Shown here: piece by piece, positions 16,794 through 24,858 of the stretch
Numbering within the stretch: position 1 is the stretch's first letter
Layout of the letters: the number at the start of each line of letters is the position of its first letter
Origin: Microbacterium sp. 4R-513
Lineage (GTDB): Bacteria > Actinomycetota > Actinomycetes > Actinomycetales > Microbacteriaceae
NCBI RefSeq assembly: GCF_011046485.1
Contig: NZ_CP049256.1
Location: 1,488,001 to 1,552,000, forward strand
Length of the DNA stretch: 64,000 nt
Direction of reading: 5' to 3'
Made by a program: the position numbers and the translations under genes
Notes under the pieces: generated by a model
Told to the model about the DNA's origin: nothing
Database searches by the model: none
The model's input: the letters and a program-made list of their open reading frames with translations, nothing else

Positions 16794-18233
16794 TCAGGCG
16801 ACGGTGACGGATGCCCCGGCCAGCGCCGTCCTGGCGAGGGCGAGGTGCGCGCGGGTCATCGTGGCGGAGTCGTCGTCGAGCCACTCGTGGCCGCCCCACT
16901 CGCTCGTCAGCGTGCCCGTGAAGCCGACGCGCTGCAGCGCCGTGCCGATGTCGGCGATGGGCCGCGAGACCCGGCCGTCGGCGTCGTCGAGGTCCCAGAA
17001 CTTGAGGTGCACCCCGGCGGTGAGCGGCAGAAGCGGCTCGATGTCGGCCACCGTCGATCGCCCGAAGCGGATCAGGAGGTTCATGAACAGCGTGTGCACG
17101 GCGGGCGGAACGTCTCCTCCGCGGAGCGCCGAGATGACGGCCGCGTGCGTCTCCGGCTCCCGCCAGGCGGTGTCCAACCGCTCGACGAGGGCGGGGGCCA
17201 CGCCGCCCTCGCGCAGCTCGTCGAGGTAGCTCGGCGGAAGCGACGGCATCAGCATGCTGATGTCGATGAGCACGCGGATGCGCGGGTCGTCGAGTGCGTG
17301 GAGCACCTCCAGGTTCTCGGCGATCGCCGGCACGTCGAGCGTCTGCTGTCCCTGGATCTCCTCGTACAGCACGACGTCGTGCTCGGCGAGGACGGGCTGG
17401 AGTCGCCGCAGCAGCTCCGGACCCGCCTGGCCGAACGGCACCCGCACACCTCGGGCTCCGAGGAGGGCCGCGGCGCGCAGCTGCGGCTCGAGGAACGCGA
17501 CGCGCTCGTCGACGCTCCGTCGCCGGGCCGGCAGCGCCCAGTCGTCGAGGCTCCCGCCGAGGATGCTCACGGTGCCGCCGACGGCTTCCATCCGCGAGCG
17601 GAAGGCATCCACCTCGCTCGCGGACGGCTCGGGGAACGAGCGCCACAGCTGACCGGGCTCGATCTCGATCGTCGATGAGACGCCGTCCTCGACGATGCCG
17701 AGGGCGAGGTCGGTGGCGGGCCGGACGGCGCGGATCACCTCGGGAGTCCAGTTGAAGGCGCTCGCGCCGAGGTCCCACGCGGAGGAGGGCGCTTCCTCGT
17801 CGATCCGCGGCGGTTCCTCCCGCTCCGCTCGGTCCACGACCGAGGCGGGTGCCTGCGGCGGCGCGTCGAGGGTGAGGGCGGCATCGGCGCGGAAGGGCAG
17901 CGTCAGCGGACCATCGGGGCCGGCCTGGAGGTACGGAACGACCAGCGTGAACGACACCGTCACGTCGTGGGCGCCGGGGCGCAGCATCCGTCTCCCTTCG
18001 AGCGTGAGCCGGTCCTGCAGGAACCACCAGCCGGACTCGAAGGCGAGCGCCGACGGCGCGACGCGGTGCCGTTCGAGCGCCACGACGATGTCGACGGGCT
18101 CGCCGTCGATCGACACGGCGAGGTCGGTCACGCTCGCGAGCGGAAGGGAGCGGATCCAGGGGAGGCTGACGCGGAGGGCGAAGCCGGACTCGGTCGACGA
18201 CAGCGCGTCGGGCAGCAGGATCGGGAGCGGCAC
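16794..18233 (-). CDS. Single-chain C-glycoside deglycosidase-like fusion (beta domain + alpha TIM barrel)
   Basis: 479 aa. Residues 1 to about 125 match the DUF6379 beta subunits (FALRVSLPWIRSLPLASV, SGWWF, DVTVSFTLVVPYLQ). A Pro/Glu-rich linker (about 125-152) leads to a TIM barrel (about 152-479) of the alpha type. All four metal ligands are kept: E292 (YEEIQ), D324 (LIDIS), H409 (GVHLKF) and E445 (TSEWGGH). The known enzymes use two separate chains, so this is a natural fusion in beta-alpha order, the same order as the split genes at 212-1719. GTG start with GGGGAG about 7 nt upstream. It is read toward the Gfo/Idh gene at 15552. Activity is inferred. Confidence 0.72.
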   Translation of the reverse strand: MPLPILLPDALSSTESGFALRVSLPWIRSLPLASVTDLAVSIDGEPVDIVVALERHRVAPSALAFESGWWFLQDRLTLEGRRMLRPGAHDVTVSFTLVVPYLQAGPDGPLTLPFRADAALTLDAPPQAPASVVDRAEREEPPRIDEEAPSSAWDLGASAFNWTPEVIRAVRPATDLALGIVEDGVSSTIEIEPGQLWRSFPEPSASEVDAFRSRMEAVGGTVSILGGSLDDWALPARRRSVDERVAFLEPQLRAAALLGARGVRVPFGQAGPELLRRLQPVLAEHDVVLYEEIQGQQTLDVPAIAENLEVLHALDDPRIRVLIDISMLMPSLPPSYLDELREGGVAPALVERLDTAWREPETHAAVISALRGGDVPPAVHTLFMNLLIRFGRSTVADIEPLLPLTAGVHLKFWDLDDADGRVSRPIADIGTALQRVGFTGTLTSEWGGHEWLDDDSATMTRAHLALARTALAGASVTVA

Positions 18234-18343
18234 GGGCTACTCCCCGCGGAGGCGGACGGATGCGGACATGGGGCACACTTCCTCGTGTCTCGGAGCTTGA
18301 GACAGGAAGCTACACGCTTTTGTCGAAAAGCGGAAGAAGTGTT

Positions 18344-19612
18344 TCAGGCGGCCACGGCGAAGATGCCCTCGACGGTCGGGCGACCGTCCGCGAACCACCG
18401 CGGGAAGGTCGCGTCGAAGAGCTGCTCCCGCACCATCTCGGCGCCGCCGCGCAGCGGCTCCCGCACGTCGTTCACGGACTGGGCGATCGTGAGGTCGCGC
18501 GTCGCCAGGGGGAGCGACAGTTCGTACACGCGGTGCCGCACCTCGGCCAGGAAGATCTCGCCGGCGGCGGGGACGGCCCCGCCCACGACGATCGTGCTCG
18601 GATTGAACATGTTGACGAGGGCGGCGATCGACTCGCCCATGACCCGCGCGGACCGCTGCACGAGCGCGATCGCGACGGCGTCTCCGTCCTCGGCGGCCAT
18701 CGAGATCCGCTCCGGCGTGATGGTCTCGCCCTCCGCGGCAGCGCGCGCGAGGTATCCGGTCGCCCCGTCCGCGATCGCCTGCTCGGCGTCGCGGACGAGT
18801 GCCCACCCGCCGGCGACGGCCTCGAGGCATCCGATCTTCCCGCATCGGCACGGCACATCCGAGTCGCGGACGCGCACGTGTCCGATGTCGCCCGCGGCGC
18901 CGTTCGCGCCTCGGTGCAGGCGCCCCTGCGAGAGGAGTCCCGCGCCGATGCCCGTGCCGATCTTGCAGTAGATGAGGTCGGCGTGCTCGTCGCGCCGGCG
19001 CGCGCGCTCGTTGAGGGCGAGGAGGTTGACGTCGTTGTCGACCCAGACGGGCGCGCTGTAGCGCTGCTCGAATTTGCGCCGGACGTCGAAGCCGTTCCAC
19101 CCCGGCATGATCGGCGGCGCGACGGGGCGGCCGGTCAGGAAGTCGACGGGGCCGGGCACGCCCACCGCGACGCCCCAGACGGGCACATCGGGGGTGCGCT
19201 CGAGCAGCTCGTCGAGCATCGCCATCGCCGTGTCGAGGGTCTCCGCCGGCCCGCGCGAGATGTCCCATGCGCGGTGCGTCTGGTCGATGATGTCGCCCTC
19301 GAGCAGCGCGACGCCCACGTGGATGTGCAGGGCTCCCAGGGCGCAGACGACGATGCGGCCCCGCTCGCTGCGGAAGCGGAGAGTGCGGGGCGCGCGGCCG
19401 CCGGAGGAGGGACCGAACTCGCCGTCCTCGAGGAAGCCCATGTCGATCGCCTGGTCGACGCGCTGCGTCACGACGCCGCGGCCGAGGCCCGTCACGCGGC
19501 CGATCTCGGGACGCGTGGATGCCTCGTGGGTGCGCACCATGTTGACGATGCGCAGCAGGCTCGTCACTTCGTCGGTCTGGGCGCCGAAGCGCAGTGTGGA
19601 CTCCTTGGCCAT
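18344..19612 (-). CDS. ROK-family transcriptional regulator
   Basis: 422 aa from the ATG at 19612 (MAKESTLRFG). An N-terminal winged HTH (about residues 10-75, TRPEIGRVTGLGRGVVTQRVD) precedes a ROK domain with CRCGKIGCLE near residue 253 and VDNDVN. It is likely a repressor for the divergent Gfo/Idh gene at 19720 and perhaps for the fused deglycosidase downstream on its own strand. An in-frame start at 19660 would add 16 residues but would run through the palindrome at 19635. No RBS is seen at either start. It is clearly distinct from the ROK protein at 10331. Confidence 0.82.
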   Translation of the reverse strand: MAKESTLRFGAQTDEVTSLLRIVNMVRTHEASTRPEIGRVTGLGRGVVTQRVDQAIDMGFLEDGEFGPSSGGRAPRTLRFRSERGRIVVCALGALHIHVGVALLEGDIIDQTHRAWDISRGPAETLDTAMAMLDELLERTPDVPVWGVAVGVPGPVDFLTGRPVAPPIMPGWNGFDVRRKFEQRYSAPVWVDNDVNLLALNERARRRDEHADLIYCKIGTGIGAGLLSQGRLHRGANGAAGDIGHVRVRDSDVPCRCGKIGCLEAVAGGWALVRDAEQAIADGATGYLARAAAEGETITPERISMAAEDGDAVAIALVQRSARVMGESIAALVNMFNPSTIVVGGAVPAAGEIFLAEVRHRVYELSLPLATRDLTIAQSVNDVREPLRGGAEMVREQLFDATFPRWFADGRPTVEGIFAVAA

Positions 19613-19634
19613 AGCAGATTCTGACACAAGCTCG

Positions 19635-19704
19635 ATGAACCTGTGTTCATTTGGGCACATCTATCGTCACAGCGATGAAAACTTATGTACTCTTTCCGCA
19701 TAAG
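19635..19704. promoter_or_regulatory. Two inverted repeats in a divergent promoter region
   Basis: ATGAAC-CTGT-GTTCAT (19635-19650) is a perfect palindrome. CTTATG-N11-CATAAG (19682-19704) is a second one, in an AT-richer stretch. Both lie between the divergent ROK and Gfo/Idh genes and are plausible operators for the ROK protein. Confidence 0.4.
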
Positions 19705-19719
19705 CGAGGGAGGGCGAAG

Positions 19720-20751
19720 ATGCCTCACGGAGTGGGCGTGATGGGGGCGGGGCCGGGTGTTGCGGCGCTCCACCTGCCCACCGTCGCGCGTCTCGCAGAC
19801 GACTTCCGAGTCGTCCACGTGACGGATGCCGGGAGCGGCCGAGCCGCTTCGCTTGCAGCTCGCACGGGTGCGCGCTCGTCGGCCGGCATCGAGGAGCTGC
19901 TCGCCGATCCGGCTGTCGAGGTCGTCGCGATCTGCAGTCCGCCGGCCGAGCACGACGAGCAGATCCTGGCGAGCGTCGCGGCGGGCAAGCGCGCCATCCT
20001 GTGCGAGAAGCCGATCGCGACGACCATCGCCGGCGCCGAGGGGGCGATCGACGCATGTCGCCGCGCCGGCGTCGCCCTCGTCGTCGGGACGAACCACTAC
20101 TACGACCCCGCGTGGGGGAGGGCCCGGCACCACCTCTCGACCTCCGGCGGGCCGGTCGTGTCCATCTCGGTGACCCTCGCCCTGCCGCCCAACGGCCGGT
20201 ACCACGACGTCGTGACGGAGGCCTTCGAACCCTCGCCGGGACGGCCGCCGGCAGACCTCACGAACCCGGTGATCGCGGCCGGCGTCGTGCGTGCACTCCT
20301 GACGGGCCTCGCCATCCACGACATCCCGCTCGTCCGCGACCTCGCCCCCCAATTCGAGCGAGTCGTCTTCGCCCGGGCGCTGGCACCCGTGGGCTACGCG
20401 GTGGGGTACATCGCGAGCGGCGTGCCCGTGCAGCTCACGACCGTCATGCGTCCCGACGGCGCCGACGCGCTGTGGCGGCTGACCGTCACGACCGATCGCG
20501 ATCGGCTGGACGTCACCTTCCCGCCGGCCTTCGTCCATGCGGGGAGTGCCGCCGTGCGGCTCCGCGCCGTCGACGGCCGCGACACGAACTATCCGCGCGA
20601 AGAGTCCGACGGGTACGTCGCGGAATGGCGGGCGCTCGCCGAGCTGCTCGAGAGCGGGGAGCCGGTCGAGTACGAGGAGCTGCTCGACGACGTCCGTTAC
20701 GCCCTGCGGCTCGCCGATGAGGCGTCGCGACTCGTGGAGGCGTCGGCATGA
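19720..20751 (+). CDS. Gfo/Idh/MocA-family oxidoreductase
   Basis: 343 aa from the ATG at 19720, which has GAGGGAGGG about 6 nt upstream; an in-frame start at 19651 lies in the operator region. It has the nucleotide motif GAGPGVA (residues 9-15), AILCEKPIATT, and a substrate domain with the less common NHYYDPAWG. It is divergent from the ROK gene and overlaps the next gene by 4 nt. It is not close to the other three Gfo/Idh proteins, so a different substrate is likely. Confidence 0.82.
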   Translation: MPHGVGVMGAGPGVAALHLPTVARLADDFRVVHVTDAGSGRAASLAARTGARSSAGIEELLADPAVEVVAICSPPAEHDEQILASVAAGKRAILCEKPIATTIAGAEGAIDACRRAGVALVVGTNHYYDPAWGRARHHLSTSGGPVVSISVTLALPPNGRYHDVVTEAFEPSPGRPPADLTNPVIAAGVVRALLTGLAIHDIPLVRDLAPQFERVVFARALAPVGYAVGYIASGVPVQLTTVMRPDGADALWRLTVTTDRDRLDVTFPPAFVHAGSAAVRLRAVDGRDTNYPREESDGYVAEWRALAELLESGEPVEYEELLDDVRYALRLADEASRLVEASA

Positions 20752-21536
20752 GCGTGCCTGTGTTCACCTCGCTCGATCGCTACCGCGGCGCGATCGCCGA
20801 ACTGCCCGCGACGGCCGCCGTCGCTGCGTCGCCCGAAGGCGCCGTCGTCGTCCTCGACGGAGCCGGGCGGTGGTGGAACGACGTCGGCGGTGCGCTGTCT
20901 GCCGGTGCGGTCGCGGTCGTCGTCAGCCGGCCGCGCGCCGCTCCCGCCGAGGTGCTCGCCGCCGTCGCCGACCTCCCGATCGTCCTCGAGCGCCCGCTTG
21001 TGCGGCCGGACCTCGCGTCCGAGGTCGTCGAGGCGCGGTCCGCGGCCCGGCCCCCATCGGCGATCGTCGTCGAGTGCCACGCGCCGGCACCTGCGCTCGA
21101 AGCCGCCCTCGCCGAAGCCCTGGGCTGGAGCCGGTTGTTCGCCGGTGAGCAGCTCGAGGTACAGTCCGCGCGATTCACCGGCGGCCGCGGCATGGCGCTG
21201 ATCGAGGCGGGGGGCGCGGCATCCGTCTCTCTCGTCGTCGCGACGTCGACGGGTGCGCCGCCCGACGGGCGGCTGCGGGTCACGGCGCTGGGGGAGACCC
21301 TCCTGGAGCTCGAGATCGAAGACCAGGACGTGCGCTTCGCGGCGACGGATGCCTCGTCCCGCCGGATCTGGCCGACGCGGTTCGAGAGTCCGCAGCGCCT
21401 AGCCCTCCGCCGCGCCGCGGCCGTCCAGACCGGCCAGGCGCCCCCGGATGTCGCCGAGTTCGCGCGTGACCGCACGCTCGCCGAGGCGATCCTGCGAGGC
21501 GGCGCCGCGGTACGGGCCGAGGCATCCACTTCATAA
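20748..21536 (+). CDS. Protein of unknown function coupled to a Gfo/Idh oxidoreductase
   Basis: 262 aa, Ala-rich and soluble, with no signal peptide or membrane segment. I do not recognise a family. The first half alternates short strands and helices (AVVVLDGAGRWWNDVGGAL, then AVAVVVSRP and IVLERPLVRPDL), which resembles a reduced Rossmann-like fold with a degenerate EKP-like motif (ERPL). The second half could be the substrate domain of a decayed Gfo/Idh protein. It overlaps the upstream Gfo/Idh gene by 4 nt, which suggests a heteromeric partner. Coding is supported by overlap and codon pattern. Confidence 0.6.
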   Translation: MSVPVFTSLDRYRGAIAELPATAAVAASPEGAVVVLDGAGRWWNDVGGALSAGAVAVVVSRPRAAPAEVLAAVADLPIVLERPLVRPDLASEVVEARSAARPPSAIVVECHAPAPALEAALAEALGWSRLFAGEQLEVQSARFTGGRGMALIEAGGAASVSLVVATSTGAPPDGRLRVTALGETLLELEIEDQDVRFAATDASSRRIWPTRFESPQRLALRRAAAVQTGQAPPDVAEFARDRTLAEAILRGGAAVRAEASTS

Positions 21537-21560
21537 ACATCGCTGATCCGGCTGATAGGC

Positions 21561-21584
21561 GATATGCCGTTCCCCGATATGCCG
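21561..21584 (+). promoter_or_regulatory. Direct repeat upstream of the aromatic-degradation operon
   Basis: GATATGCCG occurs at 21561-21569 and again at 21576-21584. A shorter GCTGAT direct repeat lies just before it (21542 and 21551). Such tandem half-sites upstream of a catabolic operon suggest an activator-binding region. No regulator gene adjoins it. Confidence 0.4.
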
Positions 21585-21642
21585 GTCTCCGACGAAAGTT
21601 GTTGACGGGATAACCCCGATGACTCACCGAAAGGGATCGAAG

Positions 21643-22662
21643 ATGATCAAGCTGCTCTCGCACTTGTCGTACGTGGCGATCACGTCACCGGATGTCGAGG
21701 CATCCGTCGACTTCTACGTCAACCAGGTCGGACTCACGGTCGTGGACCGCGTGGACGGCGCCGTCTACCTGCGCTGCTGGGGCGACTACTACGCCTACTC
21801 CGTCGTGGTGCTGCCGGGTGACGAGCCCTCGCTCGACACCGCCGCGTGGCGAACCTCGAGCCCCGAGGCTCTCGAGGAGGCGGTCAAGCGCATCGAGGCC
21901 GCGGGCGTCCAGGGCGAGTGGGTCGACGTGCACAAGATCGGCCGCGCGTACCGCTTCACCGGCCCGTTCGGCCACACGCTGACGCTCCACTGGGACGTCA
22001 CGCGCCACAAGGACACCGAGGGCGACGCGGCGTCGATCTACCCCGACCGTCCGTCGCGCCGCAGCAAGGTCGCGGGCGCCCCGCGCCAGCTCGACCACGT
22101 GACGGTCGCGACGAGCGACGTCGACGCCTTCGTCAAGTGGTACGTCGACGTGCTCGGCTTCCGCTTCATGGCCCGCACAGTGCTCGACGAGGCCCCCATC
22201 TCGGTCTTCTCGGTGCTCACGACCAACGAGAAGTCGCACGACCTCGGCGTCGTGCTCGACGGCTCGACCCGCGCCGGCCGCGTGAACCACTACGCCTTCT
22301 GGGTCGACACCCGCGAGGAGCTGCTCATCGCGGCCGACATCCTCGGCGAGAACGGCTACCCGATCGAGTACGGTCCGTCGATCCACGGCATCGGCGAGCA
22401 GAACTTCCTCTACTACCGCGAACCCTCGTCGCTGCGCATCGAGCTGAACACCGGCGGGTACCGCAACTACGTGCCGGACTGGGAGGCCAACACCTGGCGT
22501 CCGTCGCAGGGATCGAACAACTTCTACCGCAACAGCGTCATGCCGATGTCGATGACGGAGTCGTTCCCGCCGGCCGACGGTCCGTCGGCGACGGAGGAGG
22601 GCGTGCCGGACGAGATCCGCGACGCTCTGCTCAACCCCTACGCCAAGCAGGGCCAGGGCTGA
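21643..22662 (+). CDS. Type I extradiol ring-cleavage dioxygenase (VOC family)
   Basis: 339 aa, two VOC domains (about residues 3-118 and 150-275). The iron ligands of the catalytic C-terminal domain are H152 (LDHVTV), H216 (VNHYAF) and E267 (LRIELN). The acid/base residues H199, H248 and Y257 also match catechol 2,3-dioxygenase. It would open a catechol or related dihydroxylated ring beside the hydroxyl group. I prefer the ATG at 21643, with AAAGGGA about 6 nt upstream, over the one at 21619. It heads an operon with hydrolases that handle ring-cleavage products. The aromatic substrate is not identifiable. Confidence 0.88.
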   Translation: MIKLLSHLSYVAITSPDVEASVDFYVNQVGLTVVDRVDGAVYLRCWGDYYAYSVVVLPGDEPSLDTAAWRTSSPEALEEAVKRIEAAGVQGEWVDVHKIGRAYRFTGPFGHTLTLHWDVTRHKDTEGDAASIYPDRPSRRSKVAGAPRQLDHVTVATSDVDAFVKWYVDVLGFRFMARTVLDEAPISVFSVLTTNEKSHDLGVVLDGSTRAGRVNHYAFWVDTREELLIAADILGENGYPIEYGPSIHGIGEQNFLYYREPSSLRIELNTGGYRNYVPDWEANTWRPSQGSNNFYRNSVMPMSMTESFPPADGPSATEEGVPDEIRDALLNPYAKQGQG

Positions 22663-22669
22663 CAGGCTC

Positions 22670-22707
22670 GAGGGCGGGGATGCTTCCTGAAGGGCATCCC
22701 CGCCCTC
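22670..22707 (+). terminator. Perfect 14-bp hairpin inside the aromatic operon
   Basis: GAGGGCGGGGATGC (22670-22683) pairs with 22694-22707 across a 10-nt loop. There is no T-tract. It may stabilise the dioxygenase message or reduce read-through. Confidence 0.5.
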
Positions 22708-22741
22708 GCACCACGTTCGACACCACGAACTCGGAGGACAC

Positions 22742-23716
22742 ATGACGACGACGTCAGCCGGACTGACCGCTCCTTTCGCCCTCGCACGATTCCGCGACGG
22801 CGATTCCGTGCGTCTGGGGCTCGTCGCGGGCGAGCGCATCCGCCCGCTCTCAGCGGACGACCTGGGCGCCCCCGACCTCAACGCCTTCCTCGCCCACCCC
22901 GACTGGCAGCGCCTGCGGGCGCTGGCCGAGTCCGCCGAGGGGCGGTGGATGCCGCTGGCCGACGTCGTGCTGACGGCTCCCGTCGAGCCGCGCCAGGTGC
23001 TGCAGGCGGGCGCGAACTACCGGGAGCACGTCATCGAGCTCGTCGTCGCGGGTCTGACGCAGGACAGCAGCCGCACGCCCGAGGAGGCGCGCGCCTTCGC
23101 CGCGAAGATGATGGACGACCGCGCCGCGAACGGCGAGCCCTACTTCTTCATCGGCCTGCCGACGGTCGTCGTCGGCGACGACGTCCCCCTCGTCCTGCCC
23201 TCGTACAGCGAGGTGCACGACTGGGAGCTCGAGCTCGCGATCGTGATCGGCACCGAGGCGTTCCGCGTCTCGCGCGAAGAGGCCCTCGACCACGTCGCGG
23301 GGTACACGATCGTCAACGACATCACGACGCGTGACCTCGTGTTCCGCAAGGACATGAAGGAGATCGGCACCGACTGGTACCGCGCCAAGAACGCGCCGGG
23401 CTTCCTTCCGACGGGTCCGTTCCTCGTGCCCGCGCCGTTCGTCGACGGATCGAACGTCGCGGTCCGTCTCGACCTCAACGGCGAGACGATGCAGAACGGT
23501 TCGACGAGCGACCTCCTCTTCGGCATCGCCGCCCTCATCTCGACCGCCTCGCAGACGCAGGCGCTGCTGCCCGGCGACCTGCTGCTGACCGGGAGCCCTC
23601 CGGGCAACGGCCAGCACTGGAAGCGGTTCCTGCGCGACGGCGACGTCATGACGGGGACCATCGAGGGCCTCGGCACTCAGGTCGTCCGCTGCCTCGCGGA
23701 AGGCCCCGCGGTCTGA
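22742..23716 (+). CDS. Fumarylacetoacetate hydrolase family protein
   Basis: 324 aa. The FAH-fold metal motif is visible as W161-E162-L163-E164 followed by D193 (VNDITTRD). There is an N-terminal domain of about 75 residues. Family members hydrolyse C-C bonds in acylpyruvates or decarboxylate or hydrate ring-cleavage products, as in meta-cleavage pathways. Following an extradiol dioxygenase, it probably acts on the opened ring. Start ATG with CGGAGGA about 6 nt upstream. The other FAH gene at 27008 is only distantly similar, so the two likely act at different steps. Confidence 0.86.
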   Translation: MTTTSAGLTAPFALARFRDGDSVRLGLVAGERIRPLSADDLGAPDLNAFLAHPDWQRLRALAESAEGRWMPLADVVLTAPVEPRQVLQAGANYREHVIELVVAGLTQDSSRTPEEARAFAAKMMDDRAANGEPYFFIGLPTVVVGDDVPLVLPSYSEVHDWELELAIVIGTEAFRVSREEALDHVAGYTIVNDITTRDLVFRKDMKEIGTDWYRAKNAPGFLPTGPFLVPAPFVDGSNVAVRLDLNGETMQNGSTSDLLFGIAALISTASQTQALLPGDLLLTGSPPGNGQHWKRFLRDGDVMTGTIEGLGTQVVRCLAEGPAV

Positions 23717-23737
23717 TGGAGTCCCACTTCCCTTCCC

Positions 23738-23794
23738 GCATGTCCCGAAATGCGCCGCTCAGCGGCCTCCTCACCGACCCAATTCGGGACATGC
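23738..23794. terminator. 12-bp inverted repeat with nested hairpin
   Basis: GCATGTCCCGAA (23738-23749) pairs perfectly with TTCGGGACATGC (23783-23794). The loop holds a second hairpin (GCCGCT/AGCGGC). It lies between the FAH and cyclase genes. Confidence 0.5.
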
Positions 23795-23819
23795 TCGCCA
23801 CGGCGAAGGAGAACCTGAC

Positions 23820-24818
23820 ATGACCACGCCCTCCGAGAACCCCGCGGACCTCGACCGGCAGAACCCCGAGGCCGAGATCGCGGCGCGCGCCGAGGCCTAC
23901 CGCAACTGGGGCCGGTGGGGCGATGACGACCGCCTCGGCACGCTCAACTTCATCGATGCGGCCAAGCGCGTGGACGCGGCATCCCTCGTCACCGACGGCA
24001 TCGTCATCTCGCTCTCTCAGCCCTTCGACACCGACGGGCCGCAGTCCGGCTGGCGACGCCGCACGAACCCCGTGCACACCATGACCGACACCGGCACCGA
24101 CGCCGAGCGCGGCAGTCAGGGATTCCCGCACGGCATCGGCGGCGCGGACGACGTCATCGCGATGCCGCTCCAGTGTTCGACGCAGTGGGACGGCCTCGGC
24201 CACATCTTCGATCATGGGAACGCGTGGAACGGCCGCCGGGCGGGCGACGTCGTCACGAGCGACGGCGACCTCGTCACCGGCATCGAGCACACCCGGACGG
24301 CGTTCGTCACGCGCGGCGTCCTCCTCGACGTCGCCGCGCACCTGAGCCCGGACACCGGCGAGCTGGAGGACGGGTACGCGATCTCCGCGGCCGACCTGGA
24401 TGCCACGATCGCCGCGCAGGGGCCGTCCAGTCGGGTGGGCCGCGGCGACATCGTCGTCGTGCGGACCGGCCGGTACACCCGCACCCGCCGTGAGGGCTGG
24501 AACGGGTACGCGGGAGGCTCCGCCGCCGGATTGTCGCTCACCACGGCCGGGTGGCTCCACCGCACCGAGATCGCCGGCATCGCGACCGACACGTGGGGGT
24601 TCGAGGTGCGGCCGAACGAGTTCGACGTGCCGTCCTTCCAGCCGCTGCACCAGGTCGTCATCCCCAACATGGGACTGTCGATCGGCGAGATGTGGGACCT
24701 CGACGAGCTCGCCGAGACGTGCGCGCGCCTCGGCCGGTACGACTTCTTCCTCGCCGCGCCGACGCTTCCGATCACAGGAGCGGTCGGATCCCCCGTCAAC
24801 CCCGTAGCCGTCCTCTAG
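23820..24818 (+). CDS. Cyclase-family hydrolase (kynurenine-formamidase-like)
   Basis: 332 aa, PF04199-type cyclase family. The characteristic motif CSTQWDGLGHIFDHG lies near residues 118-132 and supplies the metal-binding His and Asp residues. Relatives hydrolyse amides, lactones or thioesters, including products of aromatic degradation. It starts at an ATG with GAAGGAG about 7 nt upstream. In this operon it may open a lactone or process a ring-cleavage product. It differs from the shorter cyclase-family protein at 37145, which has another form of the motif. Confidence 0.82.
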   Translation: MTTPSENPADLDRQNPEAEIAARAEAYRNWGRWGDDDRLGTLNFIDAAKRVDAASLVTDGIVISLSQPFDTDGPQSGWRRRTNPVHTMTDTGTDAERGSQGFPHGIGGADDVIAMPLQCSTQWDGLGHIFDHGNAWNGRRAGDVVTSDGDLVTGIEHTRTAFVTRGVLLDVAAHLSPDTGELEDGYAISAADLDATIAAQGPSSRVGRGDIVVVRTGRYTRTRREGWNGYAGGSAAGLSLTTAGWLHRTEIAGIATDTWGFEVRPNEFDVPSFQPLHQVVIPNMGLSIGEMWDLDELAETCARLGRYDFFLAAPTLPITGAVGSPVNPVAVL

Positions 24819-24858
24819 GCACCCGAAATCAGATGAACCAGAACAGGGAGGTTCTGAC

